Below are positions 10,095 to 18,861 of a stretch of 64,000 bases of DNA, in pieces. Position 1 is the stretch's first letter, and every line of letters starts with the position of its first letter. Location of the stretch: NCBI RefSeq assembly GCF_900104585.1, contig NZ_FNVX01000005.1:806001-870000 (forward strand), given 5' to 3'. The DNA is from Bacteroides ihuae (GTDB taxonomy: Bacteria > Bacteroidota > Bacteroidia > Bacteroidales > Bacteroidaceae). The position numbers and the translations under genes were made by a program. The notes beneath the pieces were generated by a model. It worked only from the letters and a program-made list of their open reading frames with translations. It did no database searches and had not been told where the DNA came from.

Positions 10095-10757
10095 TTACTT
10101 TATTAACAGCTTTAGCGCTTCCTTATTTAAAAGAGTAATTCGCTTTCTGTCAGTAAGTATGAGTCCATCGTTTTGCATGTGGCCCAACTCTCTTGCTAGC
10201 GAAGGCCGAGATATGCCAAAATAATCAGCTAGCTCCTGTTGCGAACGATCCATTAGAAAACTACTGCTTTGCTCTGAAAGACGGAGTAAATAGGAGGCCA
10301 GCTTTTGTCGTATAGTTTTAAACGATAAGAAGAATAATTTATCCGATAGTGTACGAGCATAATTGGCTGAGATATTCATGTAGTTCTCCAAAAAAGTTTC
10401 ATTTCGGCGGAATAGTTTTAAGATGCTTTCTCGGGGAATGATGATTGTTTCTGTGGTTTCGTTGGCTGTAACCTCTACGGGGTAGCGATTGGCTGCACCA
10501 AAAAGGAAGAGTGGTGCTATAGCTCTAGGTGCAGCGATATCTTCTATCTTAATTAAACGACCGGAATAATCAATCATCTCTCCTCGCACACTTCCTTTTG
10601 TGAGAATTACGAGACGATTGCATACATCGCCTTGTTGAGCGAGTGTTTCTCCTTTATCAAATATTTTTATACGATAACTGAGCCCATCAAAGTCTCTGTG
10701 GAGATCAGCGATACTAATGTTATGGAAAAGTGGGTTAGACAACAATTTTTCCAGCAT
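10095..10757 (-). CDS. Crp/Fnr-family transcriptional regulator
   Basis: A 220-residue protein of normal length for the family. The first part (about 20-130) is a cyclic-nucleotide-binding-like beta barrel (FDKGETLAQQGDVCNRLVILTKGSVRGE). A long helix follows, then a winged helix-turn-helix (QQELADYFGISRPSLARELGHMQ at about 170-192) that binds DNA. I see no N-terminal Cys cluster as in Fnr, so an oxygen-sensing [4Fe-4S] role is unlikely. The effector is unknown. Its promoter box lies inside the tail of a histidine kinase remnant just upstream. Confidence 0.9.
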   Translation of the reverse strand: MLEKLLSNPLFHNISIADLHRDFDGLSYRIKIFDKGETLAQQGDVCNRLVILTKGSVRGEMIDYSGRLIKIEDIAAPRAIAPLFLFGAANRYPVEVTANETTETIIIPRESILKLFRRNETFLENYMNISANYARTLSDKLFFLSFKTIRQKLASYLLRLSEQSSSFLMDRSQQELADYFGISRPSLARELGHMQNDGLILTDRKRITLLNKEALKLLIK

Positions 10758-10770
10758 AATTTACAAGTGT

Positions 10771-11106
10771 TTCATTTAAACTTTAACAAGAAGACTGTCT
10801 CATTTGTTTGCAAAGATAATGCTTGGTTTACAGTGTTTGGAGTAAAAGGTGCTGTAGCTGTAGTGAGCAATGTCGTTTGAGTAATACTTCCACCAGACAG
10901 TCGCATAATTTGTCTGGAAAGGCTTAATCCGATCCCATTTCCATTTTGCTTTGTGGTAAAGAATAGAATAAAGATATGATCTGCTACTTTGGACGAAATA
11001 GGAGTGCCATTGTTCCGTAGCTCAATGTGCGCCTCTTCTACTTTGTTGCACCAAGAATGAATGGCTATTTTACCATTTTCTTGTTCACCAATAGCTTCTA
11101 TGACTC
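10771..11106 (-). pseudogene. Histidine kinase remnant (C-terminal ATPase domain only)
   Basis: Reverse-strand frame reads EAIGEQENGKIAIHSW, then IELRNNGTPISSKVADHIF, FFTTKQNGNGIGLSLSRQI and MRLSGGSI. These are the G1 (NNGTPI), F (FFTTK) and G2 (NGNGIGLSLSR) boxes of a HATPase_c domain. An in-frame TGA sits immediately upstream of this stretch, and there is no sensor, H-box or N-box sequence before it, so the gene has lost its 5' part. The frame ends with a stop at 10771-10773, only 13 bases before the Crp-like ATG, and the last 40 codons contain that gene's promoter. Taken as the remains of a deleted two-component system. Confidence 0.75.
10811..10818 (-). promoter_or_regulatory. Promoter -7 box for the Crp-like regulator
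   Basis: Reverse strand TATCTTTG followed by C matches TAnnTTTG, 54 bases before the ATG at 10757. Confidence 0.65.
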
Positions 11107-11139
11107 AAAGATAAAAGTTCTATTACTTACCTCCTGGTT

Positions 11140-11160
11140 ATTGTCTAAAAATTAGACAAT
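11140..11160. repeat. Perfect inverted repeat, copy 1 of a TGTCTAA-N3-TTAGACA family
   Basis: Arms ATTGTCTAA and TTAGACAAT (9 bp each, perfect) around AAA. The same core appears twice at 12663-12700, on the other side of the phosphoesterase gene pair. Looks like a dimeric regulator site rather than a terminator because no T-run follows on either strand. Confidence 0.6.
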
Positions 11161-11172
11161 GTTTTATCTTGT

Positions 11173-11817
11173 TTAAAATAACTGAAATTTTATTCCAAAT
11201 GAAAGGCTGAGATAATCCTTCGGTCGAAGATAACTATTATTAAATGCGCTAGCAATGTAAATATCGGATGTACTGAGCTCATAGAAAAAAGTGATTGCTT
11301 TCGCTGTATACCGTTTGTGAGGAGCAATATTGTATGTTAGTCTTTGCCCCAAGAATATATGCGTACGTATTTTAGTGGAGAATCCGTAATAACCCTTCGG
11401 ATATCGTTCGGGTTCTTTTACCCAAAAATCATCTCCGAATATAGTGTTGAAATAAAGTCCACATGCCAATGGTTCTGTGGAAAAGCCTTTTCCTAAATCG
11501 ATACTCCATGGCATATAATTTTGTTTTAGAGTCATCGTAATCTTAGCTTTGTCCGACGAAAATTTTGGTAAAAAGCCCAAGAGTATGTCTGTTTCCCATT
11601 GATTTTTCTTTCCGTAATCCCATCCGGTGCCGACTGATAGTAGTCCCATGTTACCCGCAAATTGGATCTTGGTATGGGTGGGGATAAGATTCTCCCACCT
11701 TTTACGATAATGGTGTACTCTTCTATCATATCGGTTTTCTTGAGCACTTGCGTTGTAACAAAATAGTAATAACGCCATTCCTAATGTAAAACTATATTTA
11801 AAAATAAACCACTTCAT
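11173..11817 (-). CDS. Predicted outer-membrane protein, function unknown
   Basis: A 214-residue protein with a clear signal peptide (MKWFIFKYSF...LLLFCYNASAQ). The mature part alternates polar and hydrophobic residues with many Trp, Tyr and Phe (for example WETDILLGFLPKF, LSLSFGIKFQLF) and ends in Phe, as expected for a small outer-membrane beta barrel. The first 20 bases overlap the end of the phosphoesterase gene, so the two are translated together. I do not recognise a more specific family. Confidence 0.7.
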   Translation of the reverse strand: MKWFIFKYSFTLGMALLLFCYNASAQENRYDRRVHHYRKRWENLIPTHTKIQFAGNMGLLSVGTGWDYGKKNQWETDILLGFLPKFSSDKAKITMTLKQNYMPWSIDLGKGFSTEPLACGLYFNTIFGDDFWVKEPERYPKGYYGFSTKIRTHIFLGQRLTYNIAPHKRYTAKAITFFYELSTSDIYIASAFNNSYLRPKDYLSLSFGIKFQLF

Positions 11818-12604
11818 ATGTATATCCTTCAGGAGTAATTGTAAATACTAGATAATTTCGATGTGCCATGCTATCACTGCCATAATACATGATGCCATTG
11901 TTGAATAGGTCATCAGCAGTCAAACGATGATCATGTGCTACCGTACAAAACTGCAATCCAGGAAACTCTCTGGTATAACGATCAAAGATACGTGCCACGT
12001 TGTTGTTAAATTCATCGGCAAATGGACGTACATGCATTGAGAATACCGTTTTTTGAAATTCTTCTTTTCTGTTTGTTAGTTCGTTTTCGATAAAGTTAAA
12101 GTTTGGTATTGGGTTTGAGTAGTCATATTCAATGGCGTTGGTGTTTAAGCAGATGAATTTAACGTTTCCGGCAATAAAAGCAAAGTCTGTTGCCCCGAAA
12201 ACTTTTGTATACACTTCTTCGCCGGTACCAAGAACATCGTGGTTGCCAATAAGAACAACATAAGGAACATTGAGCTTATTCATAATATCTCGTTGCCAGA
12301 GAAACTCATCTGTTATTCCAAAGTCACTTACGTCTCCCCCGTGAATTACGAAATCAATATCATTGCGTTTATTCACATGTTTTACAAAATCCTCTGTCTC
12401 GTCATACGAACGTTGAGAATCACCCATGGTCACAAAGCGTATGCTTGACTTGTCTTTGCAATTAGCTTCTATTTTAGCAATGTTCTTAGCATTTATGCCT
12501 GTTTCACCAGTAATGCGCACATCATATGGATGATAATCGATCAGTTCACAAGAGGATACTAGTAAAAAGGAACATAGGGAATAGAGAATATTTTTTTTCT
12601 TCAT
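11798..12604 (-). CDS. Metallophosphoesterase lipoprotein
   Basis: A 268-residue protein. The N-terminus MKKKNILYSLCSFLLVSSC is a lipoprotein signal with Cys at residue 19, so it should be membrane-anchored in the envelope. Calcineurin-like metal-binding motifs follow: FVTMGDSQ, HGGDVSDFG, GNHD and a later HDH (VAHDHR). The substrate is not evident; known relatives hydrolyse phosphomonoesters or diesters. It overlaps the downstream outer-membrane protein gene by 20 bases and has a near-perfect promoter upstream. Confidence 0.85.
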   Translation of the reverse strand: MKKKNILYSLCSFLLVSSCELIDYHPYDVRITGETGINAKNIAKIEANCKDKSSIRFVTMGDSQRSYDETEDFVKHVNKRNDIDFVIHGGDVSDFGITDEFLWQRDIMNKLNVPYVVLIGNHDVLGTGEEVYTKVFGATDFAFIAGNVKFICLNTNAIEYDYSNPIPNFNFIENELTNRKEEFQKTVFSMHVRPFADEFNNNVARIFDRYTREFPGLQFCTVAHDHRLTADDLFNNGIMYYGSDSMAHRNYLVFTITPEGYTYEVVYF

Positions 12605-12626
12605 AATCTTTCGATAAAACTAAATA

Positions 12627-12658
12627 CAAAGATAGAGTTTTCTATTTGACTAACCAAA
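12627..12658 (-). promoter_or_regulatory. Full Bacteroidetes promoter for the phosphoesterase operon
   Basis: Reverse strand TTTG (12658-12655), a 20-bp spacer, then TATCTTTG (12634-12627), the textbook -33/-7 arrangement, 23 bases before the ATG at 12604. It lies right beside two copies of the TGTCTAA palindrome. Confidence 0.8.
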
Positions 12659-12662
12659 GAGC

Positions 12663-12700
12663 TGTCTAAATGTTAGACGTTGTTGTCTATGATTTAGACA
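12663..12700. repeat. Two tandem copies of the TGTCTAA-N3-TTAGACA palindrome
   Basis: Copy 2 is TGTCTAA-ATG-TTAGACG (12663-12679); copy 3 is TGTCTA-N5-TAGACA (12684-12700). Their centres are 21 bp apart, two helical turns, so protein dimers would sit on the same DNA face. They lie immediately upstream of the promoter at 12627-12658 and upstream of the forward ABC remnant, so they could serve either. Confidence 0.6.
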
Positions 12701-12803
12701 CTATTAGTGCTTATGAAATCTACTAACATGTTGATAATAAGCTTTTTATTATTTTGGTACACTTTGTGTTTTTTAAAGAATAAACGCTTAATTTTGCATT
12801 TAT

Positions 12804-13082
12804 ATGAAACAACTTTACTACACATTCCGCCTGATTTGGGATATGACCCCCAAAGGGTGGCGCATGTATATCACTTTTTTGGAGTCTAAAGTTATTTTGG
12901 CTGATGAGTCTACGGGAAATCTGGATTCAAAAAATGGTGCTGAAGTAATGAGACTATTGACTGCATTGAATCAGCAAGGTATAACTATTGTGATGGTAAC
13001 ACACGCTCAGCATAATGCTGCTTTTGCACATCGAGCTATTCATTTATTCGATGGTAGCATAGTGGCTAGCATTACGGCGTAA
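12804..13082 (+). pseudogene. ABC transporter ATPase remnant (internal deletion)
   Basis: A 92-residue frame. Residues from about 28 on (SKVILADESTGNLDSKNGAEVMRLL, then VMVTHAQHNAAFAHRAIHLFDGSIV) are the Walker B, D-loop and H-loop end of a MacB/LolD-type ATPase, with Ser in place of the usual Pro in ADEPTGNLD. Walker A, Q-loop and signature are missing. The first 27 residues (MKQLYYTFRLIWDM...) are unrelated to an ATPase start and may come from another protein, perhaps a permease N-terminus, so this looks like a deletion junction. A TAATTTTG box at 12789-12796 lies just before the ATG. The last 39 bases overlap the end of the MATE gene on the other strand. Confidence 0.75.
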
Positions 13083-14405
13083 GTAGATTATCAAACAAGC
13101 AACTGCAGTAAAAAAGGCAAAGAAATCCGACATTGGCATGCTGGCCCACACTCCGCTTACCCCGTATTTTTTGGGGAGAAGCAGCAAGAATGGCAACAAA
13201 TACACCAGTTGGCGAGAAAGTGAAAGGAAAATGCTAACTTTTACTTTGCCTATGCTTTGGAAGAAGTTAGAAATCACAATCTGACAACCCACAAATGGGA
13301 ATAGCATAATCGTAATTCGTATTCCGGCTGCTGCCATATTTATTAATTCATTACTATTAGTAAACATGGCCGAAACGGCATGTGGAAATAGCTCGCAGAT
13401 AAGAAAACCTGTACTGGTTATACTTACCCCACTAATAATACCTAAGCGTAAAGCCTGTTTGACGCGTTTCATCTTCTTTGCACCATAGTTATAACCGATA
13501 ATAGGCTGTAATCCCATAGTTAGCCCCATGACAGTCATAACGAAGAGTGTCATCAAACGATTAATAATTCCATAAGCACCAATCGCCATGTCTCCTCCAT
13601 ACTTTTGTAGGCTTACATTGATAACGATTACTATAGTACATGTGCATAAATTCATGAGAAAAGGCGCCATGCCAATAGAGAATATATGACCCACTATGCG
13701 AATATTCATTTTCCAGAAATCATTTCTCAAATGCACATAACTTTTTTGACTAATGAAATGACTTAATACCCATACCATACCAATGGATTGAGATAACACT
13801 GTAGCTATAGCTGCTCCACGTATCCCCCAATGAAAATGAAAGATGAAAATCGGAGCAAGAATTATATTTGCTATCACGGTTACCATTGAGGTCATCATCG
13901 CTTTCTTTGGATATCCGGTTGCACGCATCACATTGTTGAGCCCGATCATGATATACGAGATCGGCGTTCCAAAGAGAATGACCTGCATGAAATCTCGCGC
14001 ATATGGCAATGTTACTTCGCTAGCTCCGAAAAAAAGTAATATGTCATCCAGAAAGATTAAAGAAATTGTTCCGAAGAAAAGGGCATTCGTAATGCAAAGC
14101 ATCAATGTATTTCCTAGTACAGATGTAGCTCCGTCGAGATTTTTTTCTCCTAAGCGTATGGATGAAATAGTAGCTCCTCCACCTGCGACAAGGGTACAAA
14201 AGGCCATCACAAGGTTCATGAATGGGAAAGTGATGGCAAGGCCGGAAATCGCCATAGGTCCAACGCCATGCCCAATGAAAATACTGTCGATAATGTTATA
14301 AATTGAAGTAAGCGTCATACCGATAATAGCTGGTATGGAATATTGTAGCAGTAGCTTTCCGATGCTCTTAGTCCCAAGTGTATGCGGATTGTTTTGTTGT
14401 GACAT
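13044..14405 (-). CDS. MATE-family multidrug/cation exporter
   Basis: A 453-residue integral membrane protein with about 12 hydrophobic segments. The N-terminus LGTKSIGKLLLQYSIPAIIGMTLTSIYNIIDSIFIGHGVG and the internal repeat are typical of MATE exporters, which expel drugs or organic cations using Na+ or H+ gradients. The substrate is unknown. The final residues (RRNASHYATIE) are encoded by the antisense of the ABC remnant, so its natural C-terminus may have been altered by the deletion there. It has its own promoter box. Confidence 0.92.
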   Translation of the reverse strand: MSQQNNPHTLGTKSIGKLLLQYSIPAIIGMTLTSIYNIIDSIFIGHGVGPMAISGLAITFPFMNLVMAFCTLVAGGGATISSIRLGEKNLDGATSVLGNTLMLCITNALFFGTISLIFLDDILLFFGASEVTLPYARDFMQVILFGTPISYIMIGLNNVMRATGYPKKAMMTSMVTVIANIILAPIFIFHFHWGIRGAAIATVLSQSIGMVWVLSHFISQKSYVHLRNDFWKMNIRIVGHIFSIGMAPFLMNLCTCTIVIVINVSLQKYGGDMAIGAYGIINRLMTLFVMTVMGLTMGLQPIIGYNYGAKKMKRVKQALRLGIISGVSITSTGFLICELFPHAVSAMFTNSNELINMAAAGIRITIMLFPFVGCQIVISNFFQSIGKVKVSIFLSLSRQLVYLLPFLLLLPKKYGVSGVWASMPMSDFFAFFTAVACLIIYLRRNASHYATIE

Positions 14406-14433
14406 GCGTTTTCCTTTATTTTTTTAAAGAGAA

Positions 14434-14441
14434 CAAAGGTA
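14434..14441 (-). promoter_or_regulatory. Promoter -7 box for the MATE exporter
   Basis: Reverse strand TACCTTTG, 29 bases before the ATG at 14405. Confidence 0.65.
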
Positions 14442-14487
14442 CTAAATATTTGTCTCTTTCAACGATTATTAAGAACTTTGCATTTCG

Positions 14488-14512
14488 TTTAATGAATACG
14501 TTTAATGAATTT
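14488..14512. repeat. Direct repeat CGTTTAATGAAT
   Basis: The 12-mer CGTTTAATGAAT occurs twice, separated by one base, in the divergent spacer between the MATE exporter and the HAD gene. It shares ACGTTTAA with the palindrome at 10069-10086. A regulator site is possible. Confidence 0.35.
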
Positions 14513-14533
14513 TAATATGAGGAGATAATTAAT

Positions 14534-15184
14534 ATGGATAAGATAAATACGATTGCTGCACTATTTGATTTTGATGGAGTTGTGATGGATACCGAGGGTC
14601 AATATACTGTTTTTTGGAATAAGCAAGGTCAGAAGTATCTTGGTATTGCTGATTTTGGTCAGTTGATCAAAGGGCAAACTTTAACTCAGATCTATGATAA
14701 ACACTTTGCGGGTTTGGATGATATTCAGCAGCAAATTCGGAAGGATCTAAGTATATTTGAAGAAAACATGTCTTATGAATTCATACCAGGAGTTGAGACC
14801 TTTTTGGCTGATTTAGGACTTCATGAAGTAAAAACGGCTGTAGTAACAAGTTCTGACGGAAAGAAGATGGCCAATGTATATCGTGCACATCCCACTTTAT
14901 GTGAAAAGTTTGACCGCATTATTACTGCAGATCTTTTTACTCATTCCAAACCTCATCCAGAGTGTTTCCTTTTGGGTATGGAGTTGTTGGGTGCATCGGC
15001 TGAAAATACTTTCGTTTTTGAAGATTCTTTTCATGGTTTGCAAGCTGGTATCTCTTCCGGAGCCACTGTAATTGGTCTAGCTACTACAAATTCTCGTGAA
15101 AAAATAGTAGGCAAAGCAGATTTCATCATTGATAATTTTATAGAGATGAACTTTGATAGATTGATTAGACTAAGAAAAAAGTGA
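14534..15184 (+). CDS. HAD-family sugar-phosphatase or beta-phosphoglucomutase-like protein
   Basis: A 216-residue HAD subfamily IA hydrolase. Motif I is DFDGVVMDTEG (nucleophile Asp and acid/base Asp), motif II is VVTSS, motif III is the Lys of HSKPHPE, and motif IV is FEDSFHG. A helical cap lies between motifs I and II (about 20-80), as in beta-phosphoglucomutase and small phosphatases. Substrate is not deducible. It stands alone between a divergent MATE gene and NDH-2. Confidence 0.88.
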   Translation: MDKINTIAALFDFDGVVMDTEGQYTVFWNKQGQKYLGIADFGQLIKGQTLTQIYDKHFAGLDDIQQQIRKDLSIFEENMSYEFIPGVETFLADLGLHEVKTAVVTSSDGKKMANVYRAHPTLCEKFDRIITADLFTHSKPHPECFLLGMELLGASAENTFVFEDSFHGLQAGISSGATVIGLATTNSREKIVGKADFIIDNFIEMNFDRLIRLRKK

Positions 15185-15299
15185 TTTTTTTCTGTTAATA
15201 CATTCTATTGATAGACTTTATTGTACTATAAGTGTTAATTCAGTGAACAACAGATATTAGGGGGTGTTCTTTTTATATTATTAAAGTCAATTTTAAGAT

Positions 15300-16586
15300 A
15301 TGATGAATATTCAAATACCTGTTACAAAAAAGAAGCGAATAGTTATTATAGGTGGTGGTTTTGGCGGATTAGCACTGGCTGATAAAATACGTAGTGAAGA
15401 ATTTCAAGTTGTGTTAATAGATAAACACAACTATCACCAATTTCAACCGCTTTTATATCAAGTTGCTTCTGCTGGCTTGGAACCTAGTTCAATTTCCTTT
15501 CCTTTCAGAAAGAATTTCAGGAAGAAAAAAGACTTTTACTTTCGCTTGGCAGAGGTTAAAGATCTTTTAATCGAAGAACATGTTGTGGTAACGAGTATAG
15601 GTAACTTGTCTTATGATTATTTGGTTGTTGCTGCCGGCACTACAACTAATTTCTTTGGGAATGAGACAATTCGCAAAGTTGCTTTGCCTATGAAAAGCGT
15701 AGAAGAAGCTTTGACCTTGCGCAATACTTTATTGTTACGTTTAGAAAGGGCACTTGATTGCTCTAATCCTGATACAAAACAATCATTACTTAATGTGGTT
15801 ATTGTAGGAGGTGGAGCAACGGGGGTTGAAATAGCTGGTGCCATATCAGAAATGAAAAAATACATCATTCCGAAAGACTATCCTGATTTAAAAAAAGACG
15901 CGTTGACCATTTATCTTGTTGAAGGATCTACGAAATTATTGGCTTCAATGTCAGAAGAAGCATCAGGAAATGCTTTGAGGTATCTTACTGATATGGGAGT
16001 AATAATATACCTCCAAAAGCGTGTAGTCAATTATGAAGCTGGGCGTGTATTGTTAAATGATGGACAATCATTACCTGCTAGTACGCTTATTTGGGTCAGT
16101 GGGGTAGTAGCAGAACATTTCAATAATATCTCTCCTGAATTGATCGGGCATGGAGGTCGTTTGTTGGTTAATGAATTCAATCAACTGAAAGATCATCAAG
16201 ATGTATTTGTAATAGGCGATATCTGCTTACAAAAGAACGAAGCTTCATATCCTAACGGCCATCCACAAGTTGCTCCAGTTGCTATTCAGCAAGGAGAACT
16301 ATTGGCCGACAATCTGGAGAGAATGCTAAAAGGATCATCTTTAGTTCCTTTTGCTTATAAAGATAGAGGTGCATTGGCTACTGTGGGACGCAACAAGGCT
16401 GTGGCTGACCTCAAAAAACTAAGACTTCATGGCTTTATGGCTTGGGTAGTGTGGATGCTTGTACACTTGCGTTCCATTCTGGGGGTTAAGAATAAACTGA
16501 TAGTACTAATTAATTGGATTTGGAATTATATTACTTATGATAAGTCCGTTCGATTTATTTTCAAGTCCAGCCCCAAAGGGTACTAA
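15300..16586 (+). CDS. Type II NADH dehydrogenase (NDH-2)
   Basis: A 428-residue flavoprotein that moves electrons from NADH to quinone without pumping ions. The FAD-binding Rossmann fold is at the start (RIVIIGGGFGGLALADKI) and the NADH-binding one in the middle (VVIVGGGATGVEIAGAIS at about 165-182). FVIGDI near residue 300 is the second FAD motif. The C-terminal 80 residues are amphipathic and hydrophobic (GFMAWVVWMLVHLRSI), fitting peripheral membrane attachment. Two adjacent ATG codons (15300, 15303) are both possible starts. Confidence 0.92.
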   Translation: MMNIQIPVTKKKRIVIIGGGFGGLALADKIRSEEFQVVLIDKHNYHQFQPLLYQVASAGLEPSSISFPFRKNFRKKKDFYFRLAEVKDLLIEEHVVVTSIGNLSYDYLVVAAGTTTNFFGNETIRKVALPMKSVEEALTLRNTLLLRLERALDCSNPDTKQSLLNVVIVGGGATGVEIAGAISEMKKYIIPKDYPDLKKDALTIYLVEGSTKLLASMSEEASGNALRYLTDMGVIIYLQKRVVNYEAGRVLLNDGQSLPASTLIWVSGVVAEHFNNISPELIGHGGRLLVNEFNQLKDHQDVFVIGDICLQKNEASYPNGHPQVAPVAIQQGELLADNLERMLKGSSLVPFAYKDRGALATVGRNKAVADLKKLRLHGFMAWVVWMLVHLRSILGVKNKLIVLINWIWNYITYDKSVRFIFKSSPKGY

Positions 16587-16651
16587 TATAATTCTCAGTA
16601 ATCAAATGACCAAAAAACATCGAAATATTTCCTAATTCCGTATGAATGCTA

Positions 16652-16659
16652 TAACTTTG
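16652..16659 (+). promoter_or_regulatory. Promoter -7 box for panB
   Basis: TAACTTTG followed by CC matches TAnnTTTG, 34 bases before the panB ATG. Confidence 0.65.
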
Positions 16660-16692
16660 CCTGGAATTTACAAAATTTAATAGTATAAAATT

Positions 16693-17514
16693 ATGGCTGG
16701 TTATATCTCTGATGATACACGGAAAGTGACAACTCATCGCCTTATCGAGATGAAAGAAAGAGGTGAAAAAATATCAATGCTTACCTCGTACGACTTTACG
16801 ACTGCAAAGATTGTAGATGGTGCAGGTATTGATGTTATTTTGGTAGGTGATTCTGCATCCAACGTAATGGCAGGTAACGTAACAACTCTTCCTATCACTC
16901 TTGATCAGATGATTTATCATGGTAAGTCAGTGGTTCGTGCGGTAAATCGTGCAATGGTAGTGGTAGATATGCCTTTTGGCTCTTATCAAGGAAACTCAAA
17001 AGAGGGATTGGCTTCTGCTATTCGCATCATGAAGGAAAGCCATGCGGATGCTTTGAAACTGGAAGGTGGCGAAGAAATTCTCGAAACGGTTAATCGCATC
17101 CTTTGTGCAGGTATTCCTATCATGGGGCACTTGGGCCTAATGCCACAATCAATAAATAAATACGGAACTTATACTGTGCGCGCTAAGGACGAGATTGAAG
17201 CTGAAAAGCTGATACGTGATGCGCATCTTTTGGAAGAAGCTGGATGTTTTGGACTGGTATTGGAAAAGATTCCTGCTAATTTGGCAGAGCGAGTAGCTAG
17301 TGAACTAACCATTCCTGTGATAGGCATCGGCGCTGGGGGAAAAGTAGATGGACAGGTATTGGTGATTCAGGATATGCTGGGTATGAGCCAAGGATTTAGT
17401 CCTCGTTTCTTGCGTCGCTATGCCGATTTGCACACGACTATGACAAATGCTATTCAGCAATATGTAACTGATGTAAAGAGTTCCGATTTTCCCAATGAGA
17501 AAGAACAATACTAG
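16693..17514 (+). CDS. panB: 3-methyl-2-oxobutanoate hydroxymethyltransferase
   Basis: A 273-residue TIM-barrel enzyme that transfers a one-carbon unit from methylene-tetrahydrofolate to ketoisovalerate to make ketopantoate, the first pantothenate/CoA step. I see [31 protein letters not shown] (metal-binding Asp), the segment [29 protein letters not shown] and the C-terminal [14 protein letters not shown]. Length is normal. Its last 20 bases overlap the start of the MFS gene. Confidence 0.96.
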   Translation: MAGYISDDTRKVTTHRLIEMKERGEKISMLTSYDFTTAKIVDGAGIDVILVGDSASNVMAGNVTTLPITLDQMIYHGKSVVRAVNRAMVVVDMPFGSYQGNSKEGLASAIRIMKESHADALKLEGGEEILETVNRILCAGIPIMGHLGLMPQSINKYGTYTVRAKDEIEAEKLIRDAHLLEEAGCFGLVLEKIPANLAERVASELTIPVIGIGAGGKVDGQVLVIQDMLGMSQGFSPRFLRRYADLHTTMTNAIQQYVTDVKSSDFPNEKEQY

Positions 17515-18679
17515 TCCATTATTATCTTTAAACTACCTACAAGTTTGTTTAGGTAACTTTCTACTGTTTGTAGCTCGATATATGCTACTTCCTGTACTTC
17601 CTAGTGTGATGGCCAATCGCTTGGGAGTGTCTTTAGCTCTTACAGGTAGCCTCTTTATCTTTCTTACGGCAGGCATGTTTATCGTTGGCCCGTTCTACAG
17701 TTATATAGTGGATGCTTACAAGCGGAAGTACGTCTGTGTATTTTCTTTTGCTTTTATGTTATTAGCTACAATCGCTTGTACGTGGGTTACTACCACTACG
17801 GAATTTTTGCTCTTGTGTGTTTTACATGGCATGGCTTTCGGATTGGCAACGACTTCCGGTATTACACTAGCCATTGATTTAACCAACCCTAATTGCCGGA
17901 GTGTGAGCAATATTATCTTTGGATGGACTTCACGTTTAGGCATGATGTTCGGTATTGCTGTTGGTATATATTTGTTTATGCTCAAAGGGTTTGATACAGT
18001 TATTTATGTTTCAGCAGCTGTTGGTGGTTTGGGAATATTGCTATTTTGGATGCTTTACGTGCCTTTTCGCGCACCTATTGGTACGAACTTTTGTACTACA
18101 GATCGTTTTCTACTGTCCCGTGGTTGGGTGCCTATGCTAAACATGATTCTTATTGCATTTGTGCTTGGTGTGTTAATCCCTTTAGTACCTCATACCTTTC
18201 GTTGTGTAGAAGTAATGGGAATTATTATTCCGTTTTTTGCTGTAGTTGGATTGAGCTTCTTTTGCTCAGTATTGTTTGTGAAGCTATGGTTTAAAAAAGA
18301 GCATATGAGAGAATTAATAATTGTAGGGATTGTGCTTATTATAGTTGCCATTGGGTTATTGATTTTTCCTATAATTTACTTAGGACTGATTCCTGCTGCA
18401 GCACTATTAGGTGTTGGCTTAGGTCTGGCTACTCCCGAATTTCTACTCATGTTTGTGAAGCTGTCTCATCACTGTCAGCGAGGCACAGCAAATACTACCC
18501 ATTTGCTAGCTTGGGAATCAGGAATTTCTTTGGGCGTGGCTGTTACTTGTTATCTTACAGTACATATTAGTGATTCTCCTGCTGTTCCTTATCGTATTGC
18601 TTTGGTCTCCGCATTGTTGGCACTAGCGTTCTTTATTTTTATTACATATCCTTATTTTATGAAGAGGAGAATGCGATAA
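17495..18679 (+). CDS. Major facilitator superfamily transporter
   Basis: A 394-residue membrane protein with about 12 transmembrane segments, a basic loop after segment 2 (DAYKRKYV, the usual MFS A-motif position) and another basic run at the C-terminus. The family moves small molecules by uniport, symport or antiport. The 20-base overlap with panB means the genes are coupled, which raises but does not prove a link to pantothenate or its precursors. Ends at a dispersed repeat that probably acts as a terminator. Confidence 0.85.
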   Translation: MRKNNTSPLLSLNYLQVCLGNFLLFVARYMLLPVLPSVMANRLGVSLALTGSLFIFLTAGMFIVGPFYSYIVDAYKRKYVCVFSFAFMLLATIACTWVTTTTEFLLLCVLHGMAFGLATTSGITLAIDLTNPNCRSVSNIIFGWTSRLGMMFGIAVGIYLFMLKGFDTVIYVSAAVGGLGILLFWMLYVPFRAPIGTNFCTTDRFLLSRGWVPMLNMILIAFVLGVLIPLVPHTFRCVEVMGIIIPFFAVVGLSFFCSVLFVKLWFKKEHMRELIIVGIVLIIVAIGLLIFPIIYLGLIPAAALLGVGLGLATPEFLLMFVKLSHHCQRGTANTTHLLAWESGISLGVAVTCYLTVHISDSPAVPYRIALVSALLALAFFIFITYPYFMKRRMR

Positions 18680-18731
18680 ATAATCGATGGTGCGCAATCT
18701 TTACAGTCAGTATGCTAAAAATAGAACTCGG

Positions 18732-18830
18732 AACTTCAGCGTGGTGAACTAGTTAATTCACCGCGCTGAAGTAGTTAATTCACCACGCTGATCTAGTTAA
18801 CTCAACAAACCCCTCTCACAAGGCTTGTGG
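18732..18830. repeat. Dispersed intergenic repeat, copy 1
   Basis: About 99 bases, containing a palindromic unit (TCAGCGTGGTGAA / TTCACCGCGCTGA around CTAGTTAA) and a further TTCACCACGCTGATCTAGTT unit, then CAACAAACCCCTCTCACAAGGC. A closely related element lies at 43110-43209. Both copies are between convergent genes, here the MFS transporter and the GH95 gene, so a bidirectional terminator is a reasonable role. Confidence 0.75.
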
Positions 18831-18861
18831 ATGGACTTATGTAATGGCGATAATTGTTTAC

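Noticed and set aside
12754..12770. Sigma-54 promoter (GG then G about 12 bases later) before the ABC remnant
   Set aside because: Only half of the -12 element matches (GTGT where TTGC is expected), so I do not list it as a promoter.
18732..18830. CRISPR array from the repeated units
   Set aside because: Units are palindromic and nearly adjacent, with no unique spacers of constant length and no cas genes.
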